From contig CAISGS010000457.1 of the NCBI GenBank assembly GCA_903884915.1, positions 1 to 7,226 of the forward strand: a stretch of DNA of 7,226 bases, given 5' to 3'. Made by a program: the position numbers and the translations under genes. Of the stretch, positions 1 to 4,216 are shown in pieces. Within the stretch, counting starts at the first letter, position 1, and each line of letters starts with the position of its first letter. Below the pieces are notes generated by a model, which was not told the DNA's origin, did no database searches, and saw only the letters and a list, made by a program, of their open reading frames with translations. This stretch comes from an uncultured Caulobacteraceae bacterium. Lineage in GTDB: Bacteria > Pseudomonadota > Alphaproteobacteria > Caulobacterales > Caulobacteraceae.

Positions 1-309
1 ATCCTGATCCACATTGCCCCACATGGCGCCGTCGCCATCGAGGTCTGCGACCTGAACCACCTGCGGGTTCATATAGATGAGGGGCATGACCCGGCGGGGC
101 AGACCGCCGGTATTCATGAGGCTTTCGGCCTTGCTCGGCAGGATCATGATTTCAGCGGGAGACCGGTCAATGGTGGCCGTAAAAGCCTTACCAATGCCCA
201 TGAACATGCCAACCTGCGCCAGCACCAGCAGGCCTGAAAAGGCCAGGGCGACGACAGCAGCCAGATATCTGCGCCATTCATAGATCAGCGTGGCGAGAGC
301 CAGCGACAT
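1..309 (-). CDS. ABC transporter permease, FtsX/DevC-like (N-terminal part, cut by window edge)
   Basis: Reading leftward from an ATG at 309, the frame stays open for 103 codons to the window edge, so only the N-terminus is visible. It begins MSLALATLIYEWRRYLAAVV and has one strong hydrophobic segment at about residues 15-40 (AALAFSGLLVLAQVGMFMGIG region). A probably periplasmic stretch follows, with the phrases PAEIMILP and RRVMPLIYMNPQV. One N-terminal helix followed by a large extracytoplasmic domain is the architecture of FtsX/MacB/DevC-type permeases, which act with an ATPase and often a membrane-fusion protein to export or extract substrates. The substrate cannot be told from this fragment. 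The partner ATPase would be expected beyond the left edge. An AAGGG lies about 10 bases upstream of the start. The gene is divergent from the nucleoside transporter. The family call is from recognised sequence style and topology; DevC versus another FtsX-like subfamily is uncertain. Confidence 0.72.
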   Translation of the reverse strand, partial: MSLALATLIYEWRRYLAAVVALAFSGLLVLAQVGMFMGIGKAFTATIDRSPAEIMILPSKAESLMNTGGLPRRVMPLIYMNPQVVQVADLDGDGAMWGNVDQD

Positions 310-356
310 GGATAGAGAACCCTTCAGGGGAATGTTGGTTATTTTAGCGGGAGCAA

Positions 357-384
357 ATTGTAAAACCGCTCCTGAGTGTCTTAA
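357..384 (-). promoter_or_regulatory. Candidate sigma-70-type promoter for the ABC permease gene
   Basis: On the minus strand, TTAAGA (379-384) and TACAAT (357-362) are separated by 16 bases. They match the -35 and -10 consensus at 4/6 and 5/6 positions. Transcription would start near 350, giving a leader of about 40 bases before the ATG at 309. A small inverted repeat, GGAGC (350-354) and GCTCC (368-372), brackets the -10 box and could be a regulator site. This is by eye only. The rest of the 310-573 intergenic region holds no gene I can support and no clear plus-strand promoter. Confidence 0.3.
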
Positions 385-563
385 GGATCGCCGCTGCGCC
401 TGCCTTATCCAAGTTAAATCGAGGTAACAAAGGGCTGTGGCCACCTTGACCTGCGACGGCGTGATGGAAATGCAACGGCGAGGTCGACTTCGGCTTGCGC
501 CAAGGGGCCGTGCAATGGTTGATAGGGCTTGGTCGGACCGGCGCAGGGGGCGCCGCCGCGCCG

Positions 564-570
564 GGAGAAG
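564..570 (+). promoter_or_regulatory. Ribosome binding site that fixes the nupC-type start
   Basis: GGAGAAG lies directly upstream of the ATG at 574, with a 6-base gap from the end of GGAG. A TTG at 529 in the same frame would add 15 residues (VGPAQGAPPRREKS), but these are Pro/Arg rich and unlike a membrane transporter N-terminus. The ATG is therefore preferred. Confidence 0.7.
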
Positions 571-573
571 TCG

Positions 574-1851
574 ATGTTTCGGTGGGAAAACGCTCAGAGC
601 CTTGTGGGCCTCAGTCTGACGCTTGCGCTCTGCTGGGCCCTGTCTGAGGACCGCAAGCGGTTTCCTTGGCGGTTGGCGATTGGGGCTATCGGGGTTCAGA
701 TCGGCCTAGTGGCTCTGATGTTTGGCGTGCCGCAAGCGCGTGCCGTGGTCAGCGGGATCAATGATGCGGTCGACGGTCTGGCATCGGCGACGGCGCAGGG
801 CACGCAGTTCGTGTTCGGCTATCTGGGCGGCGGCGCGCAGCCCTATTCGGTGGCCAATCCGTCATCGCTCTTTGTCTTTGCCTTTCAAGTCCTGCCGCTG
901 ATCCTTGTGATCTCGGCCCTGTCAGCCCTGCTCTGGCACTGGAAGATCCTGCGTTGGATCACCCGGGGCTTTGGCTTTCTGTTTCAAAAGACCATGGGAC
1001 TGGGCGGGGCGTCGGCCCTCGCCACAGCGGCCAACATCTTTTTGGGCATGGTCGAGACCCCGATCATCATCAAGGGCTATCTGGACAAGCTGTCGCGCGC
1101 TGAGCTGTTCATGATGATGGTCGTCGGGCTGGCCACCGTGGCTGGGTCAACCATGGTCGCCTATGCGATGATCTTGAAGGCCACCTTGCCCAATGCTGCA
1201 GCCCATGTGCTGGTGGCCTCGATTGTTTCTGCGCCCGCAGGCGTGTTGCTGGCGCGGATCATGATCCCGGAAAGGCCTAGCGAGGGCGGGGCCTATGCCG
1301 ACTATTCGTCGGACCTGCTCTATGACAGCTCCATCGATGCCATCAGTAAGGGCGTGGCCGATGGCTTGCAGGTGGTTCTGAACATTTCGGCGATCTTGAT
1401 TGTCTTTGTGGCGCTGGTGGCCATTGCCAATAATGTGCTGAGTATATTGCCCCTGTGGGACGGCCAGCCGGTGACGCTCGAGCGCATGCTGGGGGTGATC
1501 TTTTCGCCTCTGGCTTGGGCCTTGGGCATTGAATGGGCAGATGCCTCCAAGGGCGGCTATCTGCTGGGCGTCAAGCTGATGCTGACCGAGTTCATCGCCT
1601 TCATCGATCTGGGCAAGATCCCTGTGGGTGAGATGAGCGAACGCAGCCGGATGATCATGACCTATGCCCTGTGCGGCTTTGCCAATATCGGGTCGGTCGG
1701 CATTACGGTTTCAGGCATGGGCGTCTTGATGCCAGAGCGCCGCACTGAGATCATCGGGCTGGTGTGGAAGGCCCTCTTGGCAGGGTTCTTAGCCACCTGC
1801 ATGACGGCTGCGATTGTCGGGCTTCTGCCCCGCGAACTTTTTGGTCTTTAA
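574..1851 (+). CDS. Concentrative nucleoside transporter, NupC/CNT family
   Basis: This 425-residue inner-membrane protein belongs to the CNT family, which couples nucleoside uptake to H+ or Na+. Its length matches the roughly 400-425 residues of bacterial members. Family landmarks appear in order: the segment leading to FVFGYLGG (79-86), FAFQVLPLILVISAL (102-116), the HP1 re-entrant loop ANIFLGMVETP (153-163), VAGSTMVAY (189-197), the TM7-region KLMLTEF (334-340) and CGFANIGSVGI (367-377). By comparison with the Vibrio cholerae CNT, the ribose-contacting residues are retained as E339, N371 and S374, with the nearby Phe as F369. The HP1 glutamate is E161. The two preceding HP1 residues, usually Gln-Thr and contacting the base, are M159-V160 here, which may shift substrate preference. 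A glutathione S-transferase gene starts 21 bases downstream, so the two are probably co-transcribed. I give no symbol because the family has several members with different specificities. Confidence 0.93.
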   Translation: MFRWENAQSLVGLSLTLALCWALSEDRKRFPWRLAIGAIGVQIGLVALMFGVPQARAVVSGINDAVDGLASATAQGTQFVFGYLGGGAQPYSVANPSSLFVFAFQVLPLILVISALSALLWHWKILRWITRGFGFLFQKTMGLGGASALATAANIFLGMVETPIIIKGYLDKLSRAELFMMMVVGLATVAGSTMVAYAMILKATLPNAAAHVLVASIVSAPAGVLLARIMIPERPSEGGAYADYSSDLLYDSSIDAISKGVADGLQVVLNISAILIVFVALVAIANNVLSILPLWDGQPVTLERMLGVIFSPLAWALGIEWADASKGGYLLGVKLMLTEFIAFIDLGKIPVGEMSERSRMIMTYALCGFANIGSVGITVSGMGVLMPERRTEIIGLVWKALLAGFLATCMTAAIVGLLPRELFGL

Positions 1852-1872
1852 CGAGAAGAACGAGGATATCCC

Positions 1873-2490
1873 ATGAAGCTCTATGACAGTTTCCGTGCCC
1901 CCAATCCGCGCCGCGTGCGCTGGCTCATGGCCGAGAAGAACATCACCGACATTGAGGTGGTGATGGTCGATGTGTTCAAGGGTGAGCATAAGACGCCGGA
2001 ATATCTGGCCAAGTGCGGCCTTGCCAATGTCCCCGCGCTCGAGTTCGACGACGGCACTGCCATTACCGAGTCTGTCGCCATCGCGCGCTATCTTGAGACG
2101 GTCTATCCAGAGCCTAACATGCTGGGGAAGGATGCTCGGGAAGTGGCCGTCATCGAGATGTGGACCCGCCGCGTCGAAAACCTTTTGGGGACGCCCCTGA
2201 TGCTGTCTGTGCGTCACACCCATCCCGCACTGGCCGCCCTCGACACGCAAATCCCCGCCATCGCTGAGACCAATATGGCCGCAGCGGGCCGTGCCATGAA
2301 GGTCTTTGACCGCCAGTTGGCCAAGACCGAGTTCCTCGCCGGTGATCGCGTGACCATGGCCGACGTGGTCGCCGCAACCTCCATCGATTTTGCGCGGATG
2401 ATCAAGTTCACCATTCCGGCTGAACTGACCCATCTGAACCGCTGGTACGACGCCATGATGGCCCGTCCTGCAGCCAAGGCTGGCGTGTAG
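1873..2490 (+). CDS. Glutathione S-transferase family protein
   Basis: This 205-residue, probably cytosolic protein has the two-domain GST layout. The N-terminal thioredoxin fold (about 1-80) opens MKLYDSFRAPNPRRVRW, with S6 near the usual catalytic Ser/Cys position and the common PNPRRVR stretch after the first strand. The cis-proline motif is V53-P54 (NVPALEF), and E66-S67 (TESVAIARYLE) is the pair that binds the gamma-glutamyl end of glutathione. The all-helical C-terminal domain (about 90-205) carries the N-capping box FLAGDRVTMAD (T161, D164). The expected role is glutathione conjugation or glutathione-dependent reduction; the substrate is unknown. GAGGA precedes the ATG at 1873 with good spacing. 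The gene follows the nucleoside transporter by 21 bases, suggesting shared transcription, although a functional link is not obvious. The catalytic residue assignment is inference. Confidence 0.93.
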   Translation: MKLYDSFRAPNPRRVRWLMAEKNITDIEVVMVDVFKGEHKTPEYLAKCGLANVPALEFDDGTAITESVAIARYLETVYPEPNMLGKDAREVAVIEMWTRRVENLLGTPLMLSVRHTHPALAALDTQIPAIAETNMAAAGRAMKVFDRQLAKTEFLAGDRVTMADVVAATSIDFARMIKFTIPAELTHLNRWYDAMMARPAAKAGV

Positions 2491-2506
2491 AAATAAGGCC
2501 CTTAGC

Positions 2507-2607
2507 CGCGTCATTGCGAGGCGCATCGCGCCGAAGCAACCCAGGGCAACGTCGCCTGACGACCGTGCCAATCCCTTGGGTTGCTTCTCTGCGCTCGCAA
2601 TGACGCG
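2507..2607. repeat. Palindromic REP-like intergenic repeat, element 1
   Basis: This 101-base imperfect palindrome has outer arms CGCGTCATTGCGAG (2507-2520) and CTCGCAATGACGCG (2594-2607), a perfect 14-base match. A second perfect pair, GAAGCAACCCA (2533-2543) and TGGGTTGCTTC (2577-2587), lies inside. The left arm also holds a small hairpin, GGCGC-ATC-GCGCC (2520-2532). The centre can form another imperfect hairpin between 2545-2554 and 2560-2569. The TCATTGCGAG...GAAGCAA...TTGCTTC...CTCGCAATGA pattern is, from memory, a widespread bacterial intergenic repeat. No coding potential is seen. It lies between two converging genes and is followed by seven A residues (2608-2614). Confidence 0.88.
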
Positions 2608-2713
2608 AAAAAAACAGGTAAGGCCCTCACCCAACCCTCTCCCACAGGGAGAGGGCTTATCTGTTCTTAGCCCTCGCCCCCTTGGGGGAGAGGGTTGGGT
2701 GAGGGGGTCTTTT
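2608..2713. terminator. Possible bidirectional terminator formed by element 2
   Basis: The strong stem of element 2 is followed on the plus strand by TCTTTT (2708-2713), after the glutathione S-transferase gene. On the minus strand, 9 bases past the stem, it is followed by a run of seven T (complement of 2608-2614), after the dehydrogenase gene. Both adjoining genes end here in convergent orientation, so termination from both sides is plausible. The T-tracts are short or offset, so efficiency is doubtful. Confidence 0.35.
2624..2705. repeat. Palindromic REP-like intergenic repeat, element 2 (three-way-junction form)
   Basis: This 82-base element has perfect 20-base terminal inverted repeats (2624-2643 and 2686-2705; the outer part reads CCCTCACCCAA and TTGGGTGAGGG). 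An alternative fold keeps the outer 11-base stem and forms two inner hairpins. One is CCCTCTCCC-ACA-GGGAGAGGG (2635-2655, perfect); the other joins 2671-2681 to 2684-2694 with one mismatch. The two hairpins are separated by CTTATCTGTTCTTAG. It is unrelated in sequence to element 1, which ends 16 bases away. Repeats of the CCCTCACCC...CCCTCTCCC type occur in many proteobacterial genomes. There is no sign of coding. Confidence 0.88.
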
Positions 2714-2715
2714 GC

Positions 2716-3516
2716 CTACTGCTTCCTGAACCGGCCAGAACCAGACGCCATGAGCGCGAGGGCCCAGTCTTCGGGGATCAGTTTGGCCAGCACGGCGATG
2801 GCCTTATTGGGCGCGCCGGTGACGCAGATGGCGCGGTTGGCCTCGACGGCCTCATAGCCCTGCTCCGCCACCTCATCGGCCCCAAGCCAGAGCCAAGCCG
2901 GTGTTGAGCGCGAGACGGTCTCGCGGGTGTCATTGACATCGTGGAACTCTGAATAGGTAAAGCCGGGGCAAAGGGCGCTGACATGGACGCCGGTTCCGGC
3001 GGTTTCGAGGTGCAGGCTCTGTGAAAACCGGACCATGAAGCTCTTGGTCGCCCCATAGAGGGTATGGCCAGATGATCCGGGCATTAGGCCTGCCAAGGAC
3101 GCCACATTGATCACCCGGCCGAACCGGCGCTCGACCATGCCCGGCAAGACCTTATGGGTCATGTCGCAGACCGCGACCAACAGCACCTGCAAGAAGTCGC
3201 GCTGATCTTGCCAAGCTGTCGAGCCATAGGTGCCGGGCAAGCCGTAGCCGGCATTATTGACCAGCGCATCGACAACCCGTCCGTGGGATTCCAATTCGGC
3301 CAAGATCTGATCGGACGCTTCGAGCTGAGCCAGATCGGCGGCGATAACAAAGGTCTCCACCCCAAACCTTAAGCGAATCTCATCGGCGAGCGCTTCGAGG
3401 CGGTCCGTGCGACGGGCCGTGAGGGCCACATCGTACCCGGCCTTGGCAAAGGTGCGGGCCATGGCAGCCCCGATCCCCGCAGAGGCACCGGTAATGAGAC
3501 AGAGACGACGGGACAT
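2716..3516 (-). CDS. Short-chain dehydrogenase/reductase (SDR family)
   Basis: This 266-residue, probably cytosolic NAD(P)-dependent oxidoreductase is a Rossmann-fold SDR of normal length. The cofactor-binding glycine motif is TGASAGIG (9-16). R35-R36 after the second strand (ALTARRTDRL) suggest NADP(H) preference. D61-L62 and NNAG (87-90) are the usual adenine-contact and structural motifs. The active site shows S140 (NVAS) and Y154-x-x-x-K158 (YGATK), and PGF (184-186) follows at the nicotinamide site. The fourth tetrad residue, usually Asn in a QVN-like helix-4 motif, is L112 here (LQVLLVAV). The C-terminus (IPEDWALALM, then a basic tail) resembles the DltE/YqjQ-like SDR group; the substrate is unknown. 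AAGGA stands 9 bases before the ATG. The gene follows the Rrf2 regulator by 92 bases on the same strand, so that regulator may control it. Confidence 0.93.
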   Translation of the reverse strand: MSRRLCLITGASAGIGAAMARTFAKAGYDVALTARRTDRLEALADEIRLRFGVETFVIAADLAQLEASDQILAELESHGRVVDALVNNAGYGLPGTYGSTAWQDQRDFLQVLLVAVCDMTHKVLPGMVERRFGRVINVASLAGLMPGSSGHTLYGATKSFMVRFSQSLHLETAGTGVHVSALCPGFTYSEFHDVNDTRETVSRSTPAWLWLGADEVAEQGYEAVEANRAICVTGAPNKAIAVLAKLIPEDWALALMASGSGRFRKQ

Positions 3517-3608
3517 GGACAGAGGTCCTTTTCAGCACCATGAAACAGGCCTGCACAGTGACGCCAGCGCCCCGGATGATCAAGCCGCTCGATAGAATGG
3601 CTTGGCGG

Positions 3609-4028
3609 TTACTGATCCTTGAGCAGGTCAGCGACCGTGATGTGCGACAGGCGCTCAGCGGCAGCCTGATCTGCAGCCATGATTGCGGCACCCACTGCCT
3701 TAGGGATCTTTTGAACTATGGGGCAGTCCTCAGCCCCGGGACGTGGCATGCCGAGATGGGCGTGACCGTGCACCGCGCGAAGCACCTGATCGAGGCTCAG
3801 AGTGTCTGCAGACTTGAGCAGCCAAGCCCCGCCGTTGGAACCTGCCCGGGTGGCAATCAGGCCGGCCTTGGCCAGCAGCGACGTCACGCGCCGCACCACC
3901 ACTGGGTTGGACGGCATGGAGGCGGCCAGCGCCGCGCTCGATACGGCTGCGCTAGAGCAGAAGGCTTGCTTGTGCGCGAGATAGGCCAGAGCGTGGGCGG
4001 CGACCGGAAATTTTTGACTGTCGGACAT
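3609..4028 (-). CDS. Rrf2 family transcriptional regulator, single linker cysteine
   Basis: This 139-residue protein has the Rrf2 architecture. An N-terminal winged helix-turn-helix includes AHALAYLAH (11-19), an HTH around SSAALAASMPSNPVVVRRVTS (30-50, showing the family's V-RR-hxxLxxAGL pattern) and the wing TRAGSNGGAWL (60-70). A linker and dimerisation helix follow. Iron-sulfur members such as IscR and NsrR carry three clustered cysteines in the linker; here only C102 (DCPIV) is present there, with one more Cys at 24. It therefore probably does not bind a cluster in the canonical way. The DCPI-to-helix layout resembles YwnA-like members, which suggests thiol- or electrophile-sensing or a ligand-type signal (inference). 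A GGAAG lies 8 bases before the ATG at 4028. It is divergent from kup and upstream of the SDR gene, either of which may be a target. Confidence 0.9.
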   Translation of the reverse strand: MSDSQKFPVAAHALAYLAHKQAFCSSAAVSSAALAASMPSNPVVVRRVTSLLAKAGLIATRAGSNGGAWLLKSADTLSLDQVLRAVHGHAHLGMPRPGAEDCPIVQKIPKAVGAAIMAADQAAAERLSHITVADLLKDQ

Positions 4029-4100
4029 GGCAGAATCTTCCTGACGGCCCAGCAGATGCGCGTTGTCCGGGACACATTAGAAAGAAAACTAGTCTCGGCA

Positions 4101-4119
4101 TGATGCGAATCAAGCATCA
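4101..4119. promoter_or_regulatory. 19-base dyad, candidate operator for the Rrf2 regulator
   Basis: TGATGCGAATCAAGCATCA is a perfect 6-base inverted repeat (TGATGC, GCATCA) around a 7-base spacer. It lies 72 bases before the Rrf2 start and 97 bases before the kup start. Position, size and symmetry fit a site for a dimeric winged-helix regulator, most simply autoregulation by the adjacent Rrf2 protein. The GATGC/GCATC arms recall the arms of NsrR sites (an Rrf2 member), though I recall a 9-base spacer there. No binding evidence exists in the sequence itself. Confidence 0.45.
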
Positions 4120-4125
4120 GGTCGA

Positions 4126-4154
4126 TTGAACCTTGCTCAGAAAGGGTCTATCGC
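4126..4154 (+). promoter_or_regulatory. Candidate promoter for kup
   Basis: TTGAAC (4126-4131) and TATCGC (4149-4154) are 17 bases apart. The pair also resembles the Caulobacter-type housekeeping layout TTGAACC, 14 bases, TCTATCGC. The -10 match is modest. It lies just beside the 4101-4119 dyad, so a protein bound there could overlap the upstream edge of the polymerase. The remaining leader up to 4216 shows no recognised riboswitch. Confidence 0.25.
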
Positions 4155-4216
4155 CCGATCCCAATGTTTGATTTCCGGCGGGACCCACGAGAACAGGGGT
4201 CTTCCGAGGGGGTTCA

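Noticed and set aside
529..573. TTG start 15 codons upstream for the nucleoside transporter
   Set aside because: The added residues are Pro/Arg-rich and unlike a transporter N-terminus, and the ATG at 574 has a far better ribosome binding site.
310..573. A small gene or riboswitch in the divergent gap before the nucleoside transporter
   Set aside because: The short open frame at 437-619 overlaps the transporter start in another frame and is Arg-rich noise; no purine riboswitch-like core was seen.
1789..2634. Long minus-strand open frame overlapping the glutathione S-transferase gene
   Set aside because: It lies antisense to a clear GST gene and runs through palindromic element 1; its His/Gly-rich composition is typical of a shadow frame in GC-rich DNA.
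2576..2907. Plus-strand open frames across the repeats and the SDR 3' end
   Set aside because: The translation mirrors repeat sequence and the antisense of the SDR gene; there is no family resemblance or ribosome binding site.
3571..3595. GATGATCAAGC in the Rrf2-SDR gap as a second copy of the operator
   Set aside because: It shares a short string with the 4101-4119 dyad but lacks the inverted symmetry, so chance similarity is likelier.
3540..4103. 187-codon plus-strand open frame opposite the Rrf2 gene
   Set aside because: It is fully antisense to a well-supported Rrf2 regulator and has no recognisable domain.
4144..4201. GGGTC (4144-4148), GACCC (4182-4186) and GGGTC (4197-4201) as a mutually exclusive RNA switch ahead of kup
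   Set aside because: The stems are only 5 bases long, the first copy may lie upstream of the transcription start, and no known K+ or c-di-AMP riboswitch core is visible.
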